From Nannochloropsis salina CCMP1776 (lineage: Eukaryota > Sar > Eustigmatophyceae > Eustigmatales > Monodopsidaceae), in contig SDOX01000006.1 in the NCBI GenBank assembly GCA_004565275.1, forward strand, positions 620,001 through 684,000: 64,000 nt of DNA. The letters are read 5' to 3'. The position numbers and the translations under genes are program-made. The first letter of the stretch is position 1; every line of letters begins with the position of its first letter. This document shows, piece after piece, positions 51,799 to 62,223 of this stretch. The notes beneath the pieces were generated by a model that saw only the letters and a program-made list of their open reading frames with translations, did no database searches and was not told the DNA's origin.

Positions 51799-53321
51799 AT
51801 GATATATGCGAAAATAGCCATCTTCCTCGCCAGGTATGTCGCGCTGTTGTCGGGTTTCAGGGAAATTAAGTATTACACGCAAAAGCATTTCAAGGCAGCC
51901 AAACTCCGATTATAACCCTGGCGTAGAGGAAATTGTATGAACAAGCTGCGTAAATCTTTAGCCTTCATTTGACTCGGGGGCTGCCATTCATTTTGGCAAG
52001 CGCTGTTTTATTTCCTGTTCATAAGGACCCTTGCAATGATTGAACGCGCTCATCCACGACACATCCCACAATACATGCACCTAGTATTTTGAGCACTGGC
52101 TGCGCCTTTCAACCATTAGTTCATCGCCCTCTCTCCTACCCTTCCTACCATGGGAGTCGACAAACGTTTGGGCAATGCAATGCCGCTTCATTTGTTTCAG
52201 ACGTGACTGAGAAGGATAGGGCTGCGTTGGAGGCAGAAAAACTGGCCGACCAAGAATTCACCAAGGCGGCTAAATCGCTCCTCAAGACACAAAAATATTT
52301 CCGTGTAACATTTGACAGCAACTTCGAAAAACTTAGCGAGCTCAGCGACGAACTTATTGAATGTGGGGCTTTGGAAGTATCACTTGACCCCATGAATTTG
52401 AAGTCATTTGCTGTCACAGTCGACATGAAAGGGAAGTCTCTGGAAGACAGTAGCGGTGCACTGAAAAGCTTGATGCATTCAGCGCTGGGTGCGCTTTCAC
52501 AGCTCCTGGAATGCAATGAAGCAGAAAACAGAAGCCATCCTTCGTGGTCTTACGAGGAGGAAAGGGTGCTAAATGCCGTCAACTGGCAGAAGGCCGCGAT
52601 CCAAGAGGGTTTCCCCCCCGTGAACGTCGGCCGCTTCCAAGTCGTGCCCGTGCAAACCTACTATGAGCTGCCCCTGCGTCCACAAGACTCGTATCAGCCT
52701 TCCCAATCACCCCGGGGAACCCACCAGGTCCGTATCCTCCCGGGCGAGGGCTGGGGGGACGGCCACCACCCAACGACGAGGCTCTGTTTGGATTTCCTCA
52801 GCCAGGAGGGCATCGTTTGCGGGGGTGAGAGGGTTGTGGACTATGGATGCGGAAGTGGGATCTTATCCATCGCGGCGGTCCAGCTTGGGGCCCGGGAGGC
52901 TGTAGGAATAGATGTGTGTTACGACGCGTTGGCCTCCGCCACGACCAACGTGCGGCTTAATGGGGTCGAGCAGGAGGTGGAGCTTCTCCACCCCCGAGAG
53001 GTAGTGCCGGGCGACTTCATTCCCGGCGACATAGTCCTGGCCAACATCCTTGTGGGCACCCTCATGGCCATGTCCAACACCATTCTAGGCGCCGTCCGGG
53101 AGGGAGGGTGGCTGGTCTTGTCCGGGCTGCGGCCGGAGCAAGTGGAGGTAATCAAGCGTAAATACGGGGACCACGTCAGGTGGGAAGAAAGCTTGGAGCG
53201 GGCAGAGGAAGTTGAGAACCCCACTTTCGGCACCGGTGCGGGCTTGTGGGTGCGCTTAGTTGGGCGGCGGGTGCTCGGAGATAGATGGGTGGAGGCTCTA
53301 AGCGAGGCAGCTGTCTCGTAG
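51799..53321 (+). CDS. prmA: Plastid ribosomal protein L11 methyltransferase
   Basis: SAM-dependent trimethylation of ribosomal protein L11 (uL11). Exons 51799-51833 and 52085-53321 (GCCAG|gtatgt, cctag|TAT, phase 2) give 423 residues. Exon 2 alone has no usable ATG before the domain. Exon 1 supplies MIYAKIAIFLA, which joins to SILSTGCAF-QPLVHRP, a signal peptide ending in a C-A-F site, so a plastid location is predicted. The N-terminal PrmA substrate-recognition domain spans about 65-150. The long GxGxG region contains RILPGEGWGDGHHPTTRLCLDFL (the PrmA-specific G-x-G-H-P-T-T motif) in part, DYGCGSGILSIAAVQLGA (SAM motif I, about 262), GIDVCYDALASATTNVRLNG, DIVLANILVGTLM (the N-I-L catalytic-loop motif) and GGWLVLSGL. 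Ordinary bacterial-type features are complete. Confidence 0.92.
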
Positions 53322-53487
53322 GAGTGAGTCCGAGAGAGGATCGGCTCGGGACCCAACAAAGTACGAAGCAAAATTAAAAAGATGTTGCTCTGCCATAACA
53401 TATTTTACGAGGACGAATGACCGCTACTTTAAGCTGTTTCATTACGATATATTTTACATAGTTCTTTGCTGTACGCATCACGCTTTT

Positions 53488-54759
53488 CTAAAACGGCACA
53501 GAGCGTTGCCGTTGGTGCCGGAGCAGCTTCAGGAAAGGTCCTCGGCCAATCCCGGGCGCCCCCATGGCTTCCAAGAGCAGACTCTCCCCCTCTATCTCAT
53601 CGACGCCCCCGTACCGGAGACCGTCCAAAGGCGACGTTCCAGGCCAGCGTGGGTCCGGCGCTCGCGGAAGCTGTAGTGCCACGTCACAGGCCAAGGCCAC
53701 CACGGAGCGGTAGACCCGCACGTCCTCCTTTTGCTGAGTCAGCTTTGCTGCCAGAGTCTTGGCGCCGCGGAGGTTGGGCAGAGCGGCCACGTCCTCCAGG
53801 TTGGCGTACAGGTTGTCCAAGGAGCCGAAGGCCCTCAGGAGCCTGACTGCAGTCTGTGGACCGACGCCCTTCACGCCCGGGATGCCATCCACGGGGTCCC
53901 CTGCCAGGGAGAGCAGGTCGCCGACGAGAGAGGGTGGTACTCCTAGCTTTGCCTCCACGCGGGCGGCGTCGAAGACCTCGAGGGTCCGCGGGTGCATGAC
54001 CAGGGTGCGGTCATCCACAAGGCTGAACATATCCTTGTCCTCGGTGACCAACACCACCGTGACGTCGGGGGCCACGGCCTTCGCCATGTGGGAGAGAGAG
54101 CCCATTAAGTCATCTCCCTCGTGACGATTAGACCGGAACACCCCTCGACAGCCCAGAGCTTCCAGGTACGCCATGGCTCGAGGTACTAAGGCCAGAAGCT
54201 CCGGTGGTTGCGCCCCCCGATTTCGCTTGTAAGCAGGAAAAAGATCTCGCCGGAAAACCTGGTCACGAGGACCGTCGAACGCAGCGGCGACGTAGGCCGG
54301 GTTATGTTGTGTCATGATCTGGGCGAACTCCTTGCCAAGAAGAAGGAGGGGGCGATCAGTCTCCTCGTAGTCATTCAGCTGGTATTTGGAGTAATAAGAG
54401 CGATACAAAAAGCTTGTTGCATCTAGTATAAAGAAACAATTCTCTGTAGGAACAGGCATGTTTGGAGTTCGCGGAGATATATGCGTAGACTTTGAAGAAG
54501 AAGAGCTGAAGGGGGTAATGGCTGGTAGAGCCCCCCAAGGCAAGTGGGTAGGCAATGCCGCTGACGAAGAAGTTGGAAGCAGTGACAAATGTCGAATAAG
54601 AAATGCAGTTCGGGAAGCCATGGATACTGCTGTCGTTTGATTCCACCCAAGTGCCAAGCATACTACACCCACCAGAAAGAGGAGACGTTTGGGACGGTGG
54701 AGGAGGTAAGCATTGAAGACTCCCCTCTTTTCAGTCCGTGGACGACCTATCTGAAGCAT
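53488..54759 (-). CDS. 5'-3' exonuclease of the DNA polymerase I N-domain type
   Basis: 423 residues from ATG 54759. Residues 25-42 are a hydrophobic signal (LLFLVGVVCLALG) after a basic tail; a second ATG lies at MASRTAFLIRHLSLL. An organelle or plastid location is therefore likely, though no clean A-F motif was seen. The flap/5'-3' exonuclease domain starts near residue 107: FILDATSFLYRSYY, AAAFDGPRDQVFRRDLFPAYKRNR in part, FRSNRHEGDDLMGSL, VVLVTEDKDMFSLVDD, and the helix-hairpin-helix LAGDPVDGIPGVKGVGPQTA. The usual metal-binding Asp residues (D in ILDAT, AFDG, EGDD, TEDKD, AGDPVD) are present. The polymerase domain of PolI is absent, as in the plant stand-alone exonucleases thought to remove RNA primers in organelles. 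It is tail to tail with prmA, 166 bases apart. Confidence 0.9.
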   Translation of the reverse strand: MLQIGRPRTEKRGVFNAYLLHRPKRLLFLVGVVCLALGWNQTTAVSMASRTAFLIRHLSLLPTSSSAALPTHLPWGALPAITPFSSSSSKSTHISPRTPNMPVPTENCFFILDATSFLYRSYYSKYQLNDYEETDRPLLLLGKEFAQIMTQHNPAYVAAAFDGPRDQVFRRDLFPAYKRNRGAQPPELLALVPRAMAYLEALGCRGVFRSNRHEGDDLMGSLSHMAKAVAPDVTVVLVTEDKDMFSLVDDRTLVMHPRTLEVFDAARVEAKLGVPPSLVGDLLSLAGDPVDGIPGVKGVGPQTAVRLLRAFGSLDNLYANLEDVAALPNLRGAKTLAAKLTQQKEDVRVYRSVVALACDVALQLPRAPDPRWPGTSPLDGLRYGGVDEIEGESLLLEAMGAPGIGRGPFLKLLRHQRQRSVPF

Positions 54760-55189
54760 ACAACGCCTCTAGCGGCTACGTGGAGATTTGAAAAAACCTA
54801 ATTGTGACGATGATTGAATGGTCAGGTGCCCTCTCATGTTCAACAGCATGTGGTCACATGGACAGAGCGTACCTCCCGCCGTTGCCCGTGATACGAGAGC
54901 GGAAGGTGCTGGATTTAGAGCTCAGAAAAGGTCAAGACGGCTCTTCACTGGAGCACTCGACATACATGTGGTAGAATCTGGACGATTCTTCTGTGCAAAT
55001 GGCCCCCTGACCAGTAAATGGGCTCATACAACGTGTAAGAGAGTCGGGCAGCGAAACACCGAGAGGACCGCGAGGAGTCTGAGAAGTGAGACGGGAACGC
55101 AGTGGAAACACCCCATTGACACCGTTTCGGATCATTTCGTCTCTGGCCAAACGCTACGCGCCGCATGATATGCCACAGGTGCTTTTACA
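54760..55189. other. Divergent intergenic region between exonuclease and ubiquitin-like gene
   Basis: About 430 bases containing both upstream regions. Open frames at 54818-55168 and on the minus strand have no recognisable content. Confidence 0.4.
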
Positions 55190-57130
55190 ATGTCGGACAC
55201 GCTGCCCTTACGTGTTCGTGGACCAGCTGGTGGGTCCCCGGTCCTTCTTTCCAACCTGACTCGCGCGTCCTCCATCTCCGACCTCATGAAAGCCGTTCGC
55301 AATTTACTTATGCTTCATGAGTCGAAATCCTACATTTTGATGTCTGGCTTTCCTCCCAAAACACTGTTTGGTGACAATCATGACCGGCCATTGGGTGTTT
55401 TACTGCAACCAAACGAGGTAGTAACAGTTAAAGAGGATGGAGGCGAGGAGCCTCGAGTGCTGCAAGGTCATGGTCTGATGAAGCAAAAGAGAGGGGTAAA
55501 GGCAAAGGGCGCAAGTGGTCCGGCGAAGAAAGAAAATTCTCGACGTACAGATAAAAATACAGTGAGCAAGGCTGCTCTTGTTGTGAACGCGGGACCGAGG
55601 ATTCGCACACTGCACCGTCAGAGTGGAAATGGAACGGGCGGTCCTGGAACTGGCGGTGAAAATGCAACTCGCAAACGTCGACGCATGGACGTGGGCGTAT
55701 CAAACGAGGAGGATTTGGGGGAGCTGTTGCTTGCTTCTGTTGGGAAAGGGGGTGGGGGCGGAAGGGTTGGACGATGTATGCGCGCAGTGTTTCGGAAAGC
55801 TGTTGAGAAGAACTTCGATGAGGCAAAGGCCGCGGCTCGCGTGGCAGCCGTTCAAGGAGGGCGGTACTCAGCAAAAGCAAGCGTAGAAGAGCGGCGGTTG
55901 GATGGGTCGTGCGCACGCCTGCACGTACTCTACCACAAGGGCCACGGCTTTCAAAGCGACTATCGAGATGACGTTGAGCTCCTGTCACAACCGCAGCTTC
56001 TGGGGGTGGTTCGCTCGGTCCTGGCCGACGTGGACGGACGAGAGATGCTAAAGCCAGCCAACATGGCTGGTTGCAGTCCTCGGGTCTTCTGGTCCCTCAT
56101 GCATCACTTTAACGCCAACAGCATCGAGGGAGGAGGCCAGGAGGGGCTCGATAGGGGGACGGAAATCGCATTGCGATGGCTGGTTCCAGAGCAAGATTGG
56201 GCCTTTTTACACGAGAGACACCGAAAATTGAGTGAGAAAGCGAAAGAAAATCAGGCGCAGGAAGAGGAGCTCCGACGGGAGCGAGAGGAAGAGGCACGTA
56301 GGAAGAGGATGCGGCGCGAGGCCCGGGGGGCGGGGAGGCAGCGAGTGGTTGCTGCGGACGCACACTCGAAGGGAAAAGGCCGAAAAGATCCGGCGTCAAG
56401 GAGGACTACAAGCGTGGAGAATACGATTGATCAAGCTGGAACGCCTTGTGAGGAGGCAGTTTCTGAAGTCCTGGATCGTGAGAGGCGGGCACAAGCGGCC
56501 GTGGCTCGTTCGCACTCATCTCACGGAGCCCCCGCACAAATAGTGGAGGCGGCCAGAAAGGCCGAGGGGAGGGAGGGAGGACGTAAAGAGATGGAGGAAA
56601 GAGCGTCGTTGGTAGCTGTGGATGGGGAGAGCGGGGAGATTGACAGCGACTTCCCGGAGGAGGTCTCGGACGCGTGGGTGAGGGTCCTGAGGAGCCCCTC
56701 CTTCATGCTCTTGGACTGCGCGGCCTTGGCGGGAGCGGATGCGGAGGAGCTCGTCTTGCGCCTACAGAAGCACCATGCCGCGGGTGCGAAACCCCTGGCA
56801 CCGTCTGACCCCAGTCTGTCTGAAGTTCAGGGATGGGTCTCCGCGTGCCAGAACGACGAGCTGGACGAGATGATGATACGACTGGCGGGCGGGGACGAGG
56901 ACCTGCTGGAGGCTATGGAGTGCGTGCATGTGGCGACTCCCAGGGATGTGAGGCTTTGGGGAATGGTGCCTGGGGCTTTCTTGGATATGCTGGCTCGAGA
57001 GCTCTCCGAAGAGAAAATGGCGCATGTGCAGGCAAAGCTTCCGGATGTGGAGGCTGTGCAAGTTTTGAAAGAGAGGGCTGAAAAGCTCATGGCGGAGAAT
57101 GCCTGGTTGGAGTCCTGGGGCAGCGAGTGA
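55190..57130 (+). CDS. Protein with N-terminal OTU1/YOD1-type ubiquitin-like domain and an unrecognised core
   Basis: 646 residues, intronless. Residues 1-85 resemble the UBX-like domain of YOD1/OTU1: PLRVRGPAGGSPVLLSNLTR, SISDLMKAVRNLL, ILMSGFPPKTLFGDN and QPNEVVTVKEDGGEEPRV, with the S-G-F-P-P-K loop typical of that family. No OTU catalytic Cys/His box follows. Residues about 90-170 are basic and low-complexity. Residues 175-350 form an ordered, helical region not recognised by name: GRCMRAVFRKAVEKNFDEAK, ARLHVLYHKGHGFQSDYRDD, LLGVVRSVLADVDGREML and PRVFWSLMHHFNANSIEG. A charged coiled coil (350-430), a Ser/Glu linker and a C-terminal helical segment follow. A role in p97/CDC48 or ubiquitin pathways is a guess from the N-terminal fold only. 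Confidence 0.65.
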   Translation: MSDTLPLRVRGPAGGSPVLLSNLTRASSISDLMKAVRNLLMLHESKSYILMSGFPPKTLFGDNHDRPLGVLLQPNEVVTVKEDGGEEPRVLQGHGLMKQKRGVKAKGASGPAKKENSRRTDKNTVSKAALVVNAGPRIRTLHRQSGNGTGGPGTGGENATRKRRRMDVGVSNEEDLGELLLASVGKGGGGGRVGRCMRAVFRKAVEKNFDEAKAAARVAAVQGGRYSAKASVEERRLDGSCARLHVLYHKGHGFQSDYRDDVELLSQPQLLGVVRSVLADVDGREMLKPANMAGCSPRVFWSLMHHFNANSIEGGGQEGLDRGTEIALRWLVPEQDWAFLHERHRKLSEKAKENQAQEEELRREREEEARRKRMRREARGAGRQRVVAADAHSKGKGRKDPASRRTTSVENTIDQAGTPCEEAVSEVLDRERRAQAAVARSHSSHGAPAQIVEAARKAEGREGGRKEMEERASLVAVDGESGEIDSDFPEEVSDAWVRVLRSPSFMLLDCAALAGADAEELVLRLQKHHAAGAKPLAPSDPSLSEVQGWVSACQNDELDEMMIRLAGGDEDLLEAMECVHVATPRDVRLWGMVPGAFLDMLARELSEEKMAHVQAKLPDVEAVQVLKERAEKLMAENAWLESWGSE

Positions 57131-57924
57131 GCATTAAGGAAATTTGAAGGAAAGAGACCTGGAAGGGGTTGGGAGGGTTGCGTGTACTTCAGTGGGTATT
57201 TTCGGGGCCGATAGCTGGTCACGGGGTTGAGAATGCTTTGAAAGATAAAGCAACTTGCTGTGTGCATAGAAATAGACCAGGTTGAGAATCATATTGGAGA
57301 GACCGTAAAAATCTTGCGATAGACTCAGTCTTTAATACGAACTTCTTTTTCTTGCCGATACGGCAATTACTTTGTAGGTGCAGAAAATCCATTAAGGACT
57401 GGTTGCCTCATGGTCGTGGAATCTTTTCGTGCAACACTTGCTAAAAAGGTCAGAGGCGCGGAGCAGGAGGCACGTCCAACCAATGAGAAGCTACTAGGGG
57501 TCCTACCTTAACAATGCTATATACGGCCCCTCGCATGCTAATTGCCCTTGCCAAAGCCATCTTCCATACCCAAAAATGTATCCATGCATGCCAAAACCCC
57601 ATGAAGCCGAGACTCCACAGCATATCCACGATCGGCGTCACTATGTACAGTTAACGTTTCCCGTCCGGTCTCACTCATTTCCTTTCGCAAGAAATAAATT
57701 TGAGAAATGAGACGCATAAATCCTAGTGCTTTTTAAAAGTGGCGACATTGATCATGTCGTGTTTTTGCCTCGTCCAACGAGCTCGCCTAGTTAGGTACTT
57801 TCGACAACGCGGTGTCGAGTCCACTTTGTGTGCTCACCCTACGTTCCCTCCAGGCGTACAGGCCTTTAAATTCATAAAAAGAGTCCAAAACCGCAATCGT
57901 CTTCGAATTTGACGTGCTTTCTGT
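57131..57924. other. Convergent spacer with an ambiguous small minus-strand frame
   Basis: About 790 bases. The only candidate is a small hydrophobic minus-strand frame near 57450-57623 (MLWSLGFMGFWHAWIHFW), with an overlapping alternative frame. Neither is supported well enough to annotate as a gene. Confidence 0.35.
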
Positions 57925-58962
57925 CTAAATGTAGAGACCAAAAACTTTGTCGCCGCCGCGTCCCCCCCAAGAGGAACGGAGGCCCTCCCGGGCCTGTGAG
58001 GAGAAACTCGCACATCGCATGGAAAGCGTTGCAAGGCTACTGCTCTCTGGCAACGCCCCGGTGATGCAAACGGCGCCCTCATCCGTGAGCGGGTTGTCAG
58101 AAAGGGAGAGAGACCGGAGCGTGGGGCTGGAGGAGATCAGATCAGCGACACACCGCGCGCCCTCTGGCCCGATCTGGTTCTGAGCAAGGAACAAAGTGTC
58201 CACCTCGGCGTGATGGCGCTTGATCGCCTGGATGACTGCTTGCGCCCCACGATCGCTAAGATCATTCCCTCCTAGATTCAAAAGCAGCACTCGGTAAGCC
58301 CGTGCAACCCGGAGCGCCAGCGCCAACCTTTCCGCTCCTCCGTCCCCCATGCGCAACCCATACAGGTTTAAGTGCTGTGTTGCGGTGGGGATCAATATGC
58401 CCCTCGCTGCCCCCGTAGAACCTGCCAGCGCTCTTTTAGCTGTCACGGAGCCCATGTTTGCCTGCATTACATGCCGCTGACTGTAAATGTCACGGAGCAC
58501 CGTCTTAAGCTTTGGCGCCTCCACGCCCGCAACTTCGAAGGCGCAAAGGTAACGGTAACACCAGCTATTGCCCGAACAAGAGCCAAGATTACTGTGACCA
58601 CCTTGATATGCGACCATATCTGCTTCAGCAGGTGCTACATAGCGCCGACACAAAAGTGCGGCGCTCTGCTCGCTCCCAACTAGAAGTTCGCGCGTGCACA
58701 AGCCGAGGCGGGCAAGTTCAATGGGATGACAATACTGAGCCACCACATTCAGCACATCTTGACCTAATGCTGATAGTGGCGTTGTTACATGTTTGCTTTT
58801 GACGGATGCGACGGCCTTGATTAGGGCGGGCGCCATCACTGCGGCAGCGAAGGCATGCGAAGTTGAAGGTGGAAGAAAAGTGGAGGCCATGCCGGGTGTT
58901 GGGCACAGGGACAAAACATCGTCCAACTCCCGCTTTCGTGATGTCATGACCCGTTTACACAT
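57925..58962 (-). CDS. Leucine-rich-repeat (RNI-like) protein
   Basis: 345 residues from ATG 58962. Residues about 60-110 (LSALGQDVLNVVAQYCHPIELARLGLCTREL in part) resemble an F-box-like helical segment: L..DVL..V....P.ELARLGLC.R. Residues about 195-330 contain ribonuclease-inhibitor-type leucine-rich repeats with 28-residue spacing: LNLYGLRMGDGGAERLALAL, LLLNLGGNDLSDRGAQAVIQAI, LFLAQNQIGPEGARCVADLI and LSLSDNPLTDEGAVCITGAL. An F-box plus LRR would suggest an SCF ubiquitin-ligase adaptor; that is inference, as the F-box match is weak. No signal peptide is seen. The gene shares a strand with the ABCG transporter upstream. Confidence 0.78.
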   Translation of the reverse strand: MCKRVMTSRKRELDDVLSLCPTPGMASTFLPPSTSHAFAAAVMAPALIKAVASVKSKHVTTPLSALGQDVLNVVAQYCHPIELARLGLCTRELLVGSEQSAALLCRRYVAPAEADMVAYQGGHSNLGSCSGNSWCYRYLCAFEVAGVEAPKLKTVLRDIYSQRHVMQANMGSVTAKRALAGSTGAARGILIPTATQHLNLYGLRMGDGGAERLALALRVARAYRVLLLNLGGNDLSDRGAQAVIQAIKRHHAEVDTLFLAQNQIGPEGARCVADLISSSPTLRSLSLSDNPLTDEGAVCITGALPESSSLATLSMRCASFSSQAREGLRSSWGGRGGDKVFGLYI

Positions 58963-59631
58963 GTTTCCCTGTTAGTTGGGTGGCATAATCCATCAACTCA
59001 TGCGGACATTCCATATCATCAGTGCGGGGGGGAAAATTCCCCTTTCCCCTTGGAGCCAGTGGGCGAGCCCCTCGGCTGCATCTGTGGGGGGTTGGCTGTG
59101 CGGACGCCCACGCCCAAAGCAATGTTGTCCACCCATCTCCGAAATTTGGCAGATTCCGCTATAATATGTACGCAACGACAGCATCCGTCGAGCGTAACAC
59201 ACGGTGTCTCGGTCCAGTATTCTTGTTCAACTTGACATTCGTACATGCGTACGCGACAAGGGCTCGAAGTTGAAGCAAAGAGACCGGACGGGCAAGTCCT
59301 CGCTCGGCCCATGCTACTGCGTTGACATTTATTTCTTTGACATTTAATGCGTTTAATTTACGGCGCTGACATTAAAATTTTCCTTTGCAAAAAGCAGAAA
59401 AGCCTTGATGAAACAGAGAAATCAGCGGCAACTCCTTTTCTGATTCGTCGCGATACAGGCAATCATTCTCGCTCCCTCCATCGTGCCTAAAAACTTCTGG
59501 AGGGTCGCCTAATTTCACTCGTGTTAGGTGTTACAATCTGAATGTCGCTACATGATACCTTTTCGAACAAAATTGAATCAGATCAGAATTTCGCGTCCAT
59601 CCATTTACGATACTTTTCCACATGCACTTTG
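58963..59631. other. Intergenic region between ABCG transporter and LRR gene
   Basis: About 670 bases: the transporter 3' UTR and the LRR promoter. It is AT-rich near 59320-59400. Short frames on both strands show nothing recognisable. Confidence 0.42.
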
Positions 59632-62223
59632 CTAGCGCACGACAATCCTTTCTCGAGAGGTTCTGAGCAAGAGGATGAGGTAGGCTATGATCCGAAATAC
59701 CACTGCGGCAGATGCTAATGCCCATAAGTTAGTGCTCAAGGGGAATGCATTCAAACCTTCCAGTACTGCCTCCTGGTTGGGAATCTCTGATGTAAAGCGA
59801 GTGCTCGACGGAGGAAATTCGTTGATGAGCATCGCGGCTTGTGCGTAGCGAAGAATAGATATGTAGGCAAGAAATTCCCGAAAGCCATAGGTGAGGGACA
59901 AATCGTACATGATGCCGGAGAAAACAACATTGGGTAGGACCAAGACGGGGGCGATGGCCATTGCGATTTGCGGATCACTTGTCATGGCGGCTAGGCAGTA
60001 CCCTATAGAGCCGAAGCACAGGGCGTTCAAAATCATCACACCCGCGAAAATGAAAAATCCTTCCGGTGACCGTTGCAGGCCTGCCAATGCCCAGACGAGA
60101 AGTGCAAAGACAAAGGGCATGGCTATCTCCACCGCCCAGCCCGTGAACGTCTTGGAAAGGTAGTATGCCCCGACTCGGTTCGCCCCCGCCTGATTCTCCC
60201 GCATGAAGACCTTGGTTTCCGCTGAAAATGCCATGATAGTTGCGTACAATATGATCAAGAAGACTTGCAAATTGGCCAAAAAGAACAAACCCTCCGTGTT
60301 TCGGACATGCTCCGCCGTAGCTGGGGCATTAGGCGCAGTGGCGTAGGCCAACCCGAGGATGATTCCTGTGATAAATCCGCTGCCCAATGCGGCCCCAAAT
60401 GACATGGGGTCGCGGAAAAGAGCGCGAACATTTCGTTGGAAGCACAAGCGAAATTGCGTGTAGCTGGAGGCCTGAAAATGCCTCATCTTAAAGCTCCGGT
60501 GGTAGAGCAAGAGCTCGGGGAAGGCCACGTCTTGCTGCCAGTCAGACATGGCCACGCGCTCGGGCGATGCCTGATAGATGGCCACTAGATTGTCGATCCT
60601 TTTTTGGCTACCGACGGGGTCTTGCGGATGGAGGGCGACGAGCGTGACGAAGAAGTCCGCCGGGTTGTGCCGGGGTGGGCAGAGTAGTGACGGATCTCCT
60701 TGCCGCTCGAAGTAGGCAGCAAGCGCGGTGCGCGGGCCCATGTAGATAACCCGACCCTGCGTCATGAGCATGACGTGTGTAAAGAGCGCGAAGACGTCGG
60801 ACGAGGGCTGGTGGATGGTGCCGATGACAAGGCGGCCCCCGGCGGCCACTTTTCGGAGGGCCAGGCACACACTCTTGGCCATGGACGCATCCAAACCCGT
60901 CGTGAACTCGTCGGCAAAGATGATGACGGGGTCTGAAAGGAGTTCGGTAGCAAAGGAAACGCGCCGACGCTCGCCGCCGGAGAGGCCTCGAATGAAGCTT
61001 CCCGGGCCTCCTAAGAGGCTGTCGGATACGTGCTCAAGGTTCACGGTCTTGATCAAAGTCTCCACGCGCTTCAGCCGCAGGTCTTTGCGGACGCAGGGGT
61101 CACACCGCAGCAAGGCATGGAAGGTGAGATGCTCGCGCACGGTCTCTGTGGGGAGGAATAGGTCGTCCTGGTGCACAAAGCCCGCGAGGCTGAAGTAGCG
61201 CCCGTCGATCTCCTTCTCGTTCACGAAGATGTTACCCACAAAACTTTGGTTCCGCATGGAAATGCAATTTAAGAAGGATGTCTTCCCACAACCCGAGGAC
61301 CCCATCACGGCCATCAATTGCCCTTTCTCCGCCCTCCCCACAAGACCGTCCAAGATAGTCTTCTTCGTCCTACGGGGAGGATCCGAGCTTGCCTTGCTTC
61401 TTCCTTTGCGGAGCAAGCTCCATAGCCCTTTATCCCTAGACTCCCCAACAGCGGGAATTTTAATGGGTACCTGCAGTGTAATCGTCCAGCTAAGCGAAAA
61501 GTGCTCCCCCTCGTAGGACTTGCCTCGCGACACTCTGAGCTTCGTCTGGGTTTTGGTGGAGAAGGCAGTCTCCAAAGCCGGCAGCCGCAGGTGATTAGAG
61601 GACCCGCTTTCGGTGCCTGCACGGTCGATGCTAGGGCCACGCTCGCCTTGGGCGGCGCACCCCGTTCCATCCTCTACTGTAGCTGCATCTTTGATACCCG
61701 TCACTACGCCTCGGTCCCGGCAAACCTCATATGCCAGCCCCATAGTGACTAAACGGGAGGAACCAAGTCTATCCATGCTGCCTAAACGACTCGGTGATGC
61801 GTGCGAGTCTATGCTCTCGTACGCCATCTCGTCATGTAAGCCGACATTGCTTCCTTTCTGGGACCTCTGATGATGTAAGACATAAGAAGAACAAGAACGG
61901 ATGAGACAAAGTGTCCTTGTCAGAAAGGAATTCTCACAAAGTGTACTCAATCTAGTCTGAAACCGTTCCACGTTCGGTTAATGACTACGACGACTGTCTC
62001 TGTACTGATAGGAATATTTGCCCGAGCAAGTGGGGCATGGGACAGCACAATCTTAAAAGAATCTCCAATGAACAAAATTGATCTACTCCAAATAGTAACG
62101 CACATTTGACGAGGCTCTGAACAATCTCCCGACGAGAAAATTGCATACAACAGTCACGCCCTTTTTTAGAGGTCAGAAGCGGTCTCTTAGTATCTCGAAC
62201 GCACGTACCTGATCTGATTCCAT
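59632..62223 (-). CDS. ABCG (White/WBC)-type half transporter
   Basis: The nucleotide-binding domain precedes the membrane domain, the reverse order typical of ABCG. Preferred model: exon 1 62209-62223 (MESDQ) and exon 2 59632-61866 (CAG|gtacgt, catcag|AGG, phase 0), 749 residues. A shorter model starts at ATG 61827 (731 aa). NBD: GSSGCGKTSFLN (Walker A), FVHQDDLFLPTETVREHL (Q-loop), IRGLSGGERRRVSFATELL (signature), IIFADEFTTGLDASMA (Walker B and D-loop) and LVIGTIHQPSSDVFALF (His switch), all intact. The membrane domain begins near the FRLCFQRNVRALFRDPMSF linker and shows six hydrophobic segments, with IMYDLSLTYGFREFLAYIS as the extracellular-loop/C-terminal family signature. Such transporters export lipids, sterols or xenobiotics; the substrate is not predictable. 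Confidence 0.92.
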
